Shown here in pieces: positions 1-6,163 of a stretch of DNA of 11,494 bases; position 1 is the first letter of the stretch, and each line of letters opens with the position of its first letter. Source of the DNA: Candidatus Zhuqueibacterota bacterium (GTDB lineage: Bacteria; Zhuqueibacterota; QNDG01); NCBI GenBank assembly GCA_003645915.1, contig QNDG01000011.1, positions 1 through 11,494 on the forward strand, in the 5' to 3' direction. Under the pieces are notes generated by a model, which was given only the letters and a program-made list of their open reading frames with translations, made no database searches and was not told where the DNA came from. The translations under genes and the position numbers were made by a program.

Positions 1-24
1 CTGAGTAAGTTCATATTTTTTCAT
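1..24 (-). CDS. Start of another hexapeptide-repeat family gene (partial)
   Basis: Only the first eight codons lie in the window (MKKYELTQ); the gene continues beyond the left edge. The start is supported by the SD sequence AAGGA about nine bases upstream and by near identity with the start of the copy at 4350, which has the same leader (CAAGGAAAAATAGTT before the ATG). It follows the intact copy at 147-1037 across a 108-bp linker, so it is the next member of the tandem family in transcription order. Whether it is intact cannot be seen here. Confidence 0.7.
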
Positions 25-38
25 AACTATTTTTCCTT

Positions 39-146
39 GTAATTAGTCATTTAATATATTGTTCAGACTAATGTTTCCAGACTGAAGAGGTATCTTTTTG
101 TTTTTTATAAGGACTTAGATATTCTACAAGGATATTTTCATAGACT
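39..146 (-). repeat. Inter-gene linker repeat, copy 1
   Basis: This non-coding linker of about 108 bp follows the stop of the intact family gene (147) and precedes the next family start (24). It closely matches 3607-3714 and 4365-4471, sharing blocks such as TTTAATATATTGTTCAGAC and ATAAGGACTTAGATATTCTA. The homology continues into the 3' end of the upstream gene, so linker and gene were duplicated together. No hairpin terminator is evident in it. Confidence 0.85.
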
Positions 147-1037
147 TTATGTACCTGTCTTAATAAGTATAGTACTAATGAGTTTATCCAGATTTTCATT
201 AAGTCCTGAAAGAACGGGAAATATTTCCGGACAATTTAAGATTTCTTTTAGTGCTTTGTATGGATTAAAGTCACAGTTAAAATCTATGGGAACATTTCCT
301 AAGTGGGCATTTCCATAGACATGAGCATTTTCAAAGATATGAGTATTTCCATAAACCCAAGTATTTTCAGAGACCCGGGCATTTCCAAAGACACGAGCAT
401 CTCCATAGACCTGAGCATTTCCAGAAACTTTAGCATTTTCATAGACATAAACATTTCCATAGACCTTAGCATTTTCAGAGACTTGGGCATTTCCAGAGAC
501 CAGAGCATCTCCATAGACATGAGCATTTCCAGAGATTTCAACATCTCCAGAGACCTCAGCATTTCCATAGACCTGAGCATTTCCAAAGACCTGAACATTT
601 CCATAGACCCGGACATTTCCAAAGACACGAGTATCTTCAAAGACCTGAGCATCTCCATAGACACGAGCATTTTCAAAGACCCGAGCATTTCTAAAGACCC
701 GGGCACTTTCACAGACAAGAGCTTTTCCAGAAACCCTGGCATTTCCAGAGACATGAGCACCTCCAAAGACCTGAGCCTTTCCATAGACCCGAGCCTTTCC
801 ATAGACCCGGGCATTTCCAGAGACCAGAACATCTCCAGAGACATAAGCATCTCCATAGACCTGAGCCTTTACATAGACCCAACAGTTTCCATCATGGTTC
901 AGATTATTCTCAGATTCTATGAACCCGCCTAAATCTCCTTTCTTAACGGAACCAAAATCCTTGAGTGCCTTTATCTGATACAGGGTTCTGTTATTAACCA
1001 TTACAGAGTTCCGAATAAGTTCATATTTCTTAGCCAT
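147..1037 (-). CDS. Hexapeptide-repeat (left-handed beta-helix-like) protein, intact copy
   Basis: This 296-residue protein has three parts. Residues 1-50 are an N-terminal block (KKYEL, LYQIKALKDF, VKKGDLGGFIES). Residues 53-247 hold about 32 six-residue repeats of the type V-Y/F/S-G-N/D-A-x. Residues 248-296 form a C-terminal cap (NPYKALKEIL, KLISTIL). Hexads with an aliphatic residue at position 1 and Ala/Ser/Val at position 5 are the signature of left-handed beta helices; about 32 hexads would make some 10-11 coils. There is no signal peptide, membrane segment or acyltransferase catalytic histidine motif that I recognise, so a structural or binding role is more likely than enzymatic activity, but the function is unknown. 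The ATG has AAAGG upstream and overlaps the stop of a decayed upstream copy (TAATG). It is the only full-length member of the family in the window. Confidence 0.85.
   Translation of the reverse strand: MAKKYELIRNSVMVNNRTLYQIKALKDFGSVKKGDLGGFIESENNLNHDGNCWVYVKAQVYGDAYVSGDVLVSGNARVYGKARVYGKAQVFGGAHVSGNARVSGKALVCESARVFRNARVFENARVYGDAQVFEDTRVFGNVRVYGNVQVFGNAQVYGNAEVSGDVEISGNAHVYGDALVSGNAQVSENAKVYGNVYVYENAKVSGNAQVYGDARVFGNARVSENTWVYGNTHIFENAHVYGNAHLGNVPIDFNCDFNPYKALKEILNCPEIFPVLSGLNENLDKLISTILIKTGT
297..881 (-). repeat. 18-bp coding tandem repeats (about 32 hexad codon units)
   Basis: The DNA encoding the hexads of the intact gene repeats every 18 bp (plus-strand form about GCATTTCCAGAGACCYGA). 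The units are diverged but in phase. Because 18 is a multiple of three, the periodicity also keeps other frames open, which produces long spurious antisense ORFs. Such an array allows copy-number change by slippage or unequal recombination without a frame change. Confidence 0.9.
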
Positions 1038-1145
1038 TATTTCAGCCTTTCCAAAATCATCTTGTTTAATTCAGAATCAATACCCAGAAGAGTTGGGAGT
1101 ATAGTCAAAAATTTTTATAACAGATTCATAAGGGTCATAATCATT
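1037..1145 (-). pseudogene. C-terminal cap remnant of a family copy, one frameshift
   Basis: Minus-strand translation gives NDYDPYESVIKIFDY in one frame, then ILPTLLGIDSELNKMIL in the next, ending in TAA. This aligns with the cap of the family (DFDPYKALKEILNYPEILPTLLGL...KLISTIL). Its stop codon overlaps the ATG of the intact gene as TAATG, so the ancestral gene was probably translationally coupled to it. It is more diverged from the other copies than they are from each other. Confidence 0.7.
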
Positions 1146-1155
1146 TTATTTTTTT

Positions 1156-1350
1156 TTAAATTGTTTTAGTAAGTATAGTACTAATGAGTTTATCCGGATT
1201 TTTATCAGGCCCTGAAAGAGTAGGGAGTATTTCCGGGTAATTTAAGATTTCTTTTAATGTTTTGTATGGATCAAAGTCACAGTCAAAATTTACAGGAACA
1301 TAGATCCGAGCATTTCCATAGACCCGAACATTTTTATAAATCAGATACAT
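1156..1350 (-). pseudogene. Truncated family copy: two hexads plus C-terminal cap
   Basis: This 64-codon ORF contains about two hexads (VRVYGNARIY) followed directly by the full cap (CDFDPYKTLKEILNYPEILPTL...KLISTILTKTI). It lacks the N-terminal block and nearly all repeats, and no SD sequence precedes its ATG. It looks like the remainder of an internal deletion and now sits directly beside a second cap remnant at 1037-1145. A short expressed protein cannot be excluded, but a relic is more likely. Confidence 0.65.
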
Positions 1351-1406
1351 TACTTTTTAATATAATTTTCGCCGTATGATTGTTTTTCTCATAAAATTTT
1401 TCTTTT

Positions 1407-1811
1407 TTAGAAATATTCATCAGAGATAAGAGATATTTTTCTTTCTTTAATTAACTGTAACAGGGCTTGTTCAGAGTCTTGATATTTTAATAATAATGTA
1501 TAAAGCTTTGTTTTATTTGAATCAATATAGAGTGGTAAATCTTTTATGGTGAGATGTTCTATTGTTTTAATTTTATAGCTGCAAGGAAGTAAAGATTCAA
1601 TGTTTTCTCTTTTCAGATCAATTTTAATTATGATTTTATTATTATAATATTCCGGAATGTGGCTATAATTAATTATAAAGAATTTAACATATTCAACAGG
1701 TCTTTTTTTATTCCATGCAAGACCTGTAAACCAATCATATTTTTTTATTGATTGAAAAGTTATTTTATATATATGCAAATGTTTAAATGTATTATTCATG
1801 TGACATCCCAT
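1407..1811 (-). CDS. Hypothetical protein, 130-134 residues
   Basis: I do not recognise this protein. It is rich in Lys, Ile and Tyr, with an N-terminal half containing KYDWFTGLAW and FIINYSHIPEYYNN, and ends in a charged helix (EQALLQLIKERKISLISDEYF). There is no signal peptide or transmembrane segment. Two starts are possible: the ATG at 1811 (weak GGCGG upstream) and the ATG four codons later at 1799, which has GGGATG eight bases upstream. The second looks slightly better. It faces away from the plus-strand gene at 1890. Confidence 0.6.
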   Translation of the reverse strand: MGCHMNNTFKHLHIYKITFQSIKKYDWFTGLAWNKKRPVEYVKFFIINYSHIPEYYNNKIIIKIDLKRENIESLLPCSYKIKTIEHLTIKDLPLYIDSNKTKLYTLLLKYQDSEQALLQLIKERKISLISDEYF

Positions 1812-1846
1812 GAGACAAGCCGCCAGGATTTTATTGGCAATTCTTA

Positions 1847-1873
1847 TATAACTATTTTCTTTTAGTAGTTATA
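1847..1873. other. 8-bp inverted repeat in a divergent intergenic region
   Basis: TATAACTA (1847-1854) and TAGTTATA (1866-1873) are exact inverted copies separated by 11 bases. They lie between the divergent genes at 1811 and 1890. The position would suit an operator controlling one or both genes, but AT-rich sequence produces such pairs easily, so this is only a candidate. Confidence 0.35.
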
Positions 1874-1889
1874 AATATATATTATAGAT

Positions 1890-2177
1890 ATGAATTTCAG
1901 GGTTACATTAGAAACAGAAAAAGACAGGCTTGAAAAGTCCCTTGATGGATATACAGTAAAAAAGATTCAAGGAATTAATTACTTATACAGACAATGGCGG
2001 GAAGATTCTAAGGTTATTTCTGATTATATAGGAAGAGCAAAAAAGTCACAGATAGGAGCAGGTAAGCGGTTACGTCTGGTAAAATGGCTTTTAAAAAATC
2101 AGGATAAGTTTATAGAGGGATTAAAATTATTAAAAGAATTACAGAAAAAAGTTGAAGAGGAAAAGAAGTATTCCTGA
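1890..2177 (+). CDS. Small helical, lysine-rich hypothetical protein (only clear plus-strand gene)
   Basis: This 95-residue protein is highly charged and predicted to be mostly helical. Features include ETEKDRLEKSLDGYTVKKI, then LYRQWREDSKVISDYIGRA, and a coiled-coil-like C-terminus (FIEGLKLLKELQKKVEEEKK). I do not recognise a family. It has no convincing SD sequence; a TATAAA at 1870-1875 lies so close to the ATG that the mRNA could be nearly leaderless. Its stop codon lies inside a perfect hairpin terminator that it shares with the convergent minus-strand gene. Being alone on the plus strand, it may be separately regulated. Confidence 0.7.
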   Translation: MNFRVTLETEKDRLEKSLDGYTVKKIQGINYLYRQWREDSKVISDYIGRAKKSQIGAGKRLRLVKWLLKNQDKFIEGLKLLKELQKKVEEEKKYS

Positions 2178-2201
2178 AAATGATATTCAGGAATACTTTT
2201 T
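2166..2201 (+). terminator. Rho-independent terminator, shared by convergent genes
   Basis: A perfect 13-bp stem, AAGTATTCCTGAA (2166-2178) with its inverse (2186-2198), encloses a 7-base loop and is followed by a run of T. It overlaps the TGA of the plus-strand gene (2175-2177). On the minus strand the stem is followed by CTTTTCC, a weaker but plausible T tract, so it may act in both directions. Confidence 0.9.
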
Positions 2202-2256
2202 AAATTTTGCTCTGTTACCAAGTCTATAAACGGGTTTATTCTTAAGACGGTCAATT

Positions 2257-2844
2257 CTAATATCGAATAAATATTTTCTGTTTTACCATTGTACTAAATT
2301 TTTTCAGTATTTCAGGTGAAAGTTCATACTGGCTCTTATCAATTCCAGGTTGTGTCATAAGAACATCTTCAACTTCAAAGACGTCATCAAAAGATATACC
2401 GGCATCAGTAATAATTTTTATAATTTTATTAAGCAATTTGGTGTCTGACATGATTTTTTTTGTCAGATTAATTACTCTGACATATCTCAGATATTTATTA
2501 AAATTCTTACCGAGAAGACTTTTAAGAGCTTTATGAATCTTTTCATCCCCGGCTATGGTAAATTTATCTGAAGTGACGTAAGTAAGAGACCCTTTTTTTC
2601 CCTTTACATAAAAAGATTTTGAGTAATTACCTGCACGAGCCAGCTTCTCCTGCTGAGATTTAACATGATCTATTATAATCTGTTCTGATTGACTTAAATC
2701 AGCCTTAAATTTTTTAAGTTCTGTCTTCAAACTAATTACATTGTCTACTTCTTTCTTTATTTTTTCATTAATATCAGCAACGGGGATTTTAGAGACTCTG
2801 TTCGTTGTACCGTTTTTTGAAGCAAAAGAATCTTTTAAAGCCAT
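2257..2844 (-). CDS. Hypothetical protein with N-terminal coiled coil; probable frameshift near the 3' end
   Basis: The open frame gives 195 residues. Residues 25-70 form a probable coiled coil (INEKIKKEVDNVISLKTELKKF...). These are followed by a region with YVTSDKFTIAG, a basic helical stretch (LRYVRVINLTKKIM) and an acidic segment (FDDVFEVEDVL). No family is recognised. The ATG is preceded by AGGAGTGAG, with another, out-of-frame ATG six bases before it. Directly after the TAG, the +1 frame continues without a stop for about 24 codons (DIRIDRLKNKPVYRLGNRA...) and ends in TGA at 2187-2189 inside the shared terminator. One extra A in the run at 2274-2277 would explain this, so the intact protein was probably about 219 residues. 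Confidence 0.75.
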   Translation of the reverse strand: MALKDSFASKNGTTNRVSKIPVADINEKIKKEVDNVISLKTELKKFKADLSQSEQIIIDHVKSQQEKLARAGNYSKSFYVKGKKGSLTYVTSDKFTIAGDEKIHKALKSLLGKNFNKYLRYVRVINLTKKIMSDTKLLNKIIKIITDAGISFDDVFEVEDVLMTQPGIDKSQYELSPEILKKFSTMVKQKIFIRY

Positions 2845-2894
2845 AACATACTCACTCCTCTGGTTTTAAATTATACAATTAATTTGAACAGATA

Positions 2895-3401
2895 TTAGCT
2901 GTTTTTCTTTAATCTCTTTGAAAAGATTGTTTTAGCATCTTCTGATTTAAGAGAACCCATGAGAATAGGAAGTTCTTTTTTAGAAGTTTCGCATACTTTT
3001 ATAATTTCATTATAATTATCAATATGAAATGTTATATCCTCATCTACAAATTTAAGGATTCTATTTAACATATCTCTATACATACTGTCATATGTACCAA
3101 ATTTTATGCCGCTATTTTTGATATAGGCATACCATGAAGCGCTGTCAGAATAGATATATACCATTTCACATTCAGAAACCCCATCCCATTCTTTCAAGTC
3201 TTTGCTGTTTTCAGAGAGATTGTTTTCAAACCATAGATCAGGTGAGTCCCAGTCACAAATTCTGAAAACATTAAGTTCTTTTACTTTATCCATTAATGAG
3301 AGGAGTCTTTCTATGGATTCTTTTGTGAATGTCACAAGAGCCGATTGAGGATATTCATTAAAATACTCATCATTACAAGAGACATTAAAAATTATTTTCA
3401 T
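2895..3401 (-). CDS. Hypothetical protein, 168 residues
   Basis: I recognise no family. The protein is acidic and aromatic-rich (FRICDWDSPDLWFENN, SDSASWYAYIKNS), with a mixed alpha/beta look and a lysine-rich C-terminus (KTIFSKRLKKNS). No signal peptide or membrane segment is present, so it is likely cytosolic. AGAGAGG lies seven bases before the ATG. Unusually, this SD and start region appears to derive from a decayed N-terminal fragment of the hexapeptide-repeat family lying directly upstream (3402-3503). The gene at 2844 follows 50 bases downstream. Confidence 0.75.
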   Translation of the reverse strand: MKIIFNVSCNDEYFNEYPQSALVTFTKESIERLLSLMDKVKELNVFRICDWDSPDLWFENNLSENSKDLKEWDGVSECEMVYIYSDSASWYAYIKNSGIKFGTYDSMYRDMLNRILKFVDEDITFHIDNYNEIIKVCETSKKELPILMGSLKSEDAKTIFSKRLKKNS

Positions 3402-3503
3402 TTTTTTTACCTCTCTGAAAATTTTGCTTTGAACTCTTATCTGATATAAAGTCTGTCATGAAATATTATAGAATTTTTAAGTAAATTCATATTTTTCAGC
3501 CAT
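3402..3503 (-). pseudogene. N-terminal remnant of a hexapeptide-repeat family gene
   Basis: From the ATG at 3503 the translation reads MAEKYEFT, stop, then a second stop, QTLYQIR, and ends near FREVKK. It lines up almost without gaps with the N-terminus of the intact family protein (MAKKYELI...RTLYQIK...GSVKK). Two in-frame stops and the absence of any repeats show it is dead. It runs straight into the start of the gene at 3401. Confidence 0.75.
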
Positions 3504-3540
3504 TTCAATTTTAATATCCTGAAGAGTCGACCCCATATTT

Positions 3541-3606
3541 TTATTCATCTTTTAATTTAATATCTTCAGGACTTAGACTATAGGCTGTCAGACTGCCGTG
3601 GTCTGT
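3541..3606 (-). pseudogene. Duplicated 3' end of the CxxCxxC protein gene
   Basis: Minus-strand translation gives TDHGSLTAYSLSPEDIKLKDE then TAA, nearly identical to the last 21 residues of the gene at 4953-5384 (TDHGNLIAYSLSPEDIELKGE). It lies just upstream of an MAxKYE start, exactly as the complete gene does at 4930-4953, so gene tail and family-gene start were copied together. At about 3606 the homology switches abruptly to the linker repeat, marking a recombination junction. Confidence 0.85.
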
Positions 3607-3714
3607 GTAATTAGTCATTTAATATATTGTTCAGACTAATGTTCCCAAACTGAAAAGGTATTTTTTTGTTTTTTATAAGGACTTAGATATTCTACAGGGA
3701 TATTTTTAGAAATT
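3607..3714 (-). repeat. Inter-gene linker repeat, copy 2
   Basis: This copy closely matches 39-146 and 4365-4471. It follows the ancestral stop of the pseudogene at 3715-4350. Its far end joins the duplicated CxxCxxC gene tail rather than a family start, unlike the other two copies. Confidence 0.85.
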
Positions 3715-3865
3715 CTATGTATCCGTTTTAGTAAGTATAGTACTAATGAGTTTATCTAAATATTGAGGCCTAAAAGAACGGGGAGTATTTCCGGATAATT
3801 TAAGATTTCTTTTAATGCTTCGTATGGATCAAAGTCACAGTTAAAATCTATAGGAATATATCCCA

Positions 3866-4092
3866 AGCGAGCATTTCCATAAACATGAGCATTTTTAAAG
3901 ATATGAACATTTCCAGAGACCCGGGCATTTTCAGAGACCCGGGCGTTTCCATAGATCAAAGCATCTCTAAAGACCTGAACATCTCCAGGGACCCGGGCAT
4001 TTCCATAAAATCCGGGCGTTTTCATAGACCCAAGCATTTCCAGAGATCCGGGCATTTCCATAGACAAGAGCATTTCCAGAAACCCCGCAGTT
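3866..4092 (-). repeat. 18-bp coding tandem repeats in a pseudogene copy
   Basis: About twelve diverged 18-bp units of the GCATTTCCAGAGACCYGG type encode the hexads of this copy. The array is about a third as long as in the intact gene. The frame changes once within it, at 4007-4010. Confidence 0.8.
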
Positions 4093-4158
4093 TCCATCAT
4101 GACTCAGGTTATCCTTAGACTCTATATATTCGCCTGAATCTCCTTTCTTAACGGAACT

Positions 4159-4266
4159 AAAATCCTTGAGCGCCCTTATCTGATCAAAATCCTTGAGCGC
4201 CCTTATCTGATCAAAATCCTTGAGCGCCCTTATCTGATCAAAATCCTTGCACGCCCTTATCTGATA
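4159..4266 (-). repeat. 27-bp tandem repeat, four units
   Basis: Three identical 27-bp units (4159-4185, 4186-4212, 4213-4239) are followed by one with two substitutions and a changed junction (4240-4266). Each encodes nine residues, DQIRALKDF. Other family copies have this segment once (YQIKALKDF), so it is a recent in-frame expansion within the N-terminal block of this copy. Confidence 0.95.
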
Positions 4267-4300
4267 CCGAGTCTTGTTATTAATCTTAATAAAGTTCTGA

Positions 4301-4331
4301 ACCGAGCGTTTCCATAGACCCAAGCATCTCC
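4301..4331 (-). repeat. Hexad-repeat DNA inserted into the N-terminal coding block
   Basis: About 30 bp here resembles the 18-bp repeat units (GAGCGTTTCCATAGACCCAA) although it lies between the KYEL and INNKTRYQI codons, where no other copy has repeats. It is read out of phase and adds ten residues of non-family sequence. This points to gene conversion or misaligned recombination from the repeat array. Confidence 0.7.
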
Positions 4332-4364
4332 TAAGTTCATATTTCTTCATAACTATTTTTCCTT

Positions 4365-4471
4365 GTAGTCATTTAATATATATTGTTCAGACTAATGTTC
4401 CCAAACTGAAAAGGTATTTTTTTGTTTTTTTATAAGGACTTAGATATTCTACAGGGACATTTTCAGAGATT
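4365..4471 (-). repeat. Inter-gene linker repeat, copy 3
   Basis: This copy separates the pseudogene at 4472-4930 from the family start at 4350. It is nearly identical to copy 2 over most of its length, and closer to it than to copy 1 (for example CCCAAACTGAAAAGGTA is shared by copies 2 and 3 only). Confidence 0.85.
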
Positions 4472-4930
4472 CTATGTACCTGTTTTAGTAAGTATAGTAC
4501 TAATGAGTTTATTCAGATTTTTATTAAGTCCTAAAAGAGTGGGAAGTATTTTCGGGTAATTTAAGATTTCCTTTAATGCTTTGTATGGATCAAAGCCACA
4601 GTCAAAATCTATGGGAATATATTCCAAGCGAGCATTTCCAGAGACATGAGTGTTTCCAGAGACATGAACATTTCCAGAGATTTGAGCGTTTCCAAAAACA
4701 CGTGCCCCTATCAGGGACCATGGCATTTTCATAGACCTGAGCATTTTCATAGACATAAAGCGTTTTCAAAAATCCAACAGCCCCTTTTATGGCTCAGATT
4801 ATTCTCAGACTCTATGCCCCCACCCCGATCACCTTTTTTAACAAGGCTAAAATTTCTGAGGTCCTTATCTAATACAGGCCCTGTTATTAAACATTATAGA
4901 GTCTTGGATAAGTTCATATTTCTTAGCCAT
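4472..4930 (-). pseudogene. Hexapeptide-repeat family gene, heavily frameshifted
   Basis: The N-terminus starts well (MAKKYELIQDSIMFNNR) and then shifts frame (LDKDLRNFSLVKKGDRGG...IESENNLSH). It shifts again after a few hexads and resumes as ARVFGNAQISGNVHVSGN with an intact cap (DPYKALKEILNYPKILPTLL...STILTKTGT). At least three indels and only seven or eight hexads remain. No good SD precedes the ATG. It follows the CxxCxxC gene by 22 bases, the same order seen in the duplicated remnant at 3503-3606. Confidence 0.8.
4627..4768 (-). repeat. Short 18-bp coding repeat array in a pseudogene
   Basis: About eight degraded 18-bp units remain, encoding hexads such as VHVSGNTHVSGNARL. The part nearest the N-terminal block has moved out of phase (MSMKMLRSMKMPW is the out-of-frame reading of YVYENAQVYENA). 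Confidence 0.7.
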
Positions 4931-4952
4931 TTCAATTTTTTTCGATTATTTT

Positions 4953-5384
4953 TTATTCACCTTTTAATTCAATATCTTCAGGGCTTAGACTATAGGCTAT
5001 CAGATTACCATGATCTGTATCCAAGTCGGCCTGATTGGGAAAACAGGGGGAGCACATTGAACAATTGGTTTTAACCCATTTAGAATGTACTACCTGAATA
5101 GCACAGAAATGACCGTCATATATAAGAGAGTATTCCGCTTCTTTGTCTATATCATATAAATTCTCATTATTCTTTTTAAAACCCAATAATATTTCAGGTT
5201 CCTGCATTTCATATTCTTCTGCTTTATCTTCTCCATATTCTTTTATAAAAGCTTCATAGTCAAGGTCTATTCCGTTATTAAATATTTCATCAATAAGGAA
5301 ATCATTTACGGAATGAATACTGATAACACCGGTCACAGGTTTTATAGACCGGTCATTAAGTTCTGTTAACCTTACAGGCTTCAT
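4953..5384 (-). CDS. Putative zinc-binding protein with CSMCSPCFPNQADLDT motif
   Basis: This 143-residue protein has a cysteine cluster C108-x2-C111-x2-C114 in NCSMCSPCFPNQADLDT, with another Cys at 94. From memory, short phage and accessory proteins with a similar C-SPC-[YF]P-x-Q-x-DLDT core and a following aliphatic-proline segment exist, but I cannot name a family. The middle is acidic (EYGEDKAEEYEMQEPEI). Metal binding is an inference from the cysteines. The ATG lies three bases after the stop of the cysteine-rich gene upstream, whose last codons carry its GGAG, so the two are probably translationally coupled. Its 3' end has been duplicated at 3541-3606. Confidence 0.8.
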   Translation of the reverse strand: MKPVRLTELNDRSIKPVTGVISIHSVNDFLIDEIFNNGIDLDYEAFIKEYGEDKAEEYEMQEPEILLGFKKNNENLYDIDKEAEYSLIYDGHFCAIQVVHSKWVKTNCSMCSPCFPNQADLDTDHGNLIAYSLSPEDIELKGE

Positions 5385-5387
5385 TAT

Positions 5388-5855
5388 TTAAACTCCTTCC
5401 TCTTTTTGAAATATACAGGCTTTTTCTGCGCAATGTTCAGAACAATATTTACAATTATCGTTAAAAGGATAAAAATCATCTGAAGTATATATACCCGCTG
5501 CATACCATTCTTCCATGTCCTCTATTATTTTTCCACAGGTAGAACATTTTTTCAGTTTCTTATAAATTCTTTCAGCCCATTTACGAGCATCTTCAAAGGT
5601 ACAGGTATCAAAGGGTATTGTCAAGCCATTAGTACATCCAATACCAAGTGAAGCATCTTTTCTTCCATCATTTTGCCATGACTTACATATTTCTATAGCA
5701 GTCTCAACGGCTTCAACAGGATCAGAAAATTCTTCAAATTCTCCGGGATATTTTGCAGCAAGCGCATCCGGGTTTGTGTAATCCAGACCGCCTTCTGAAA
5801 TTTCTACAACAGCAGTATTATCAGGCCATTGTAATTGTCGAGTTACAATATACAT
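5388..5855 (-). CDS. Cysteine-rich hypothetical protein with C-terminal zinc-finger-like cluster
   Basis: The 155-residue protein has an N-terminal part with WPDNTAVVEISEGGLDYTNP and a helix (DPVEAVETAIEICKSW). A C-terminal cluster follows: C104-x2-C107, then C135-x2-C138-x3-C142-x4-C147, plausible for one or two zinc sites. No named family is recognised. AGGAG lies six bases before the ATG. The next gene starts three bases after the stop and is also cysteine-rich, so the two may act together. The protein is acidic and has no export signal. Confidence 0.8.
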   Translation of the reverse strand: MYIVTRQLQWPDNTAVVEISEGGLDYTNPDALAAKYPGEFEEFSDPVEAVETAIEICKSWQNDGRKDASLGIGCTNGLTIPFDTCTFEDARKWAERIYKKLKKCSTCGKIIEDMEEWYAAGIYTSDDFYPFNDNCKYCSEHCAEKACIFQKEEGV

Positions 5856-5892
5856 ATAAATCTCCTTTTTGTTTTATGAATAATTTTATATA

Positions 5893-6163
5893 TTAATCAA
5901 GGTTTCTCATATCCAGATTGATAGGATCATTTCTCAAATAGCGGCCATATCGAATATTACATCGACATGTTTCATAAAAAATTCTTTTTCCAGATTAATT
6001 CAGACTGATAAGCACAGGCAGGATGTCAGACGGATCCGGTAAAATCCAGGGGTGGGTGACAACTGTAATCTTTGATAACTTTTCCGTTTTAAGTTTTATT
6101 AATTTCATCTGAGATATTCTCTCATTTTCTTTATTAATTAATAATCTCCTAATTCTCAGATCC
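5893..6163 (-). pseudogene. Decayed coding stretch with one internal stop
   Basis: No intact gene of useful size lies between 5856 and 6155. One minus-strand frame, after a TAG just upstream, reads DLRIRRLLINKENERISQMK, then LKTEKLSKITVVTHPWILPD, and reaches a TAA at 5995-5997. It then continues as SGKRIFYETCRCNIRYGRYL...NLDMRNLD to TAA at 5893-5895. The composition looks coding on both sides of the TAA, so a single nonsense change (for example CAA to TAA) in a small gene is the simplest explanation. An ATG at 6106-6108 could still start a 37-residue peptide, with only a weak SD. The family is unknown. Confidence 0.45.

Larger units (their letters stand above)
3715..4350 (-). pseudogene. Hexapeptide-repeat family gene with several frameshifts
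   Basis: The start is well preserved (MKKYEL, with AAGGA upstream), as is the N-terminal block, followed by hexads and the cap. The reading frame breaks at the A run at 4007-4010 (one base too many; ARILWKCPG instead of ARIYGNARVPG). It breaks again near 3757-3765, where LNI replaces the LNENLDKLISTIL ending. The ancestral frame would end at the TAG at 3715-3717. Two insertions are visible in the N-terminal part: about 30 bp of hexad-type DNA read out of frame (RCLGLWKRSV) and extra 27-bp units encoding DQIRALKDF. About a dozen hexads remain, against about 32 in the intact copy. Confidence 0.8.

Noticed and set aside
299..856. A 185-codon minus-strand frame (MSLEMPGSMERL pattern) inside the repeat gene
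   Set aside because: It is the same repeat DNA read one frame off, without the N-terminal block or cap.
303..932. A 209-codon plus-strand open frame opposite the intact repeat gene (and 3885-4118, 4646-5074 likewise)
   Set aside because: The 18-bp periodicity of the hexad codons keeps the antisense frame open. The translation is a monotonous ISRDxSIS pattern with no SD, so it is a shadow.
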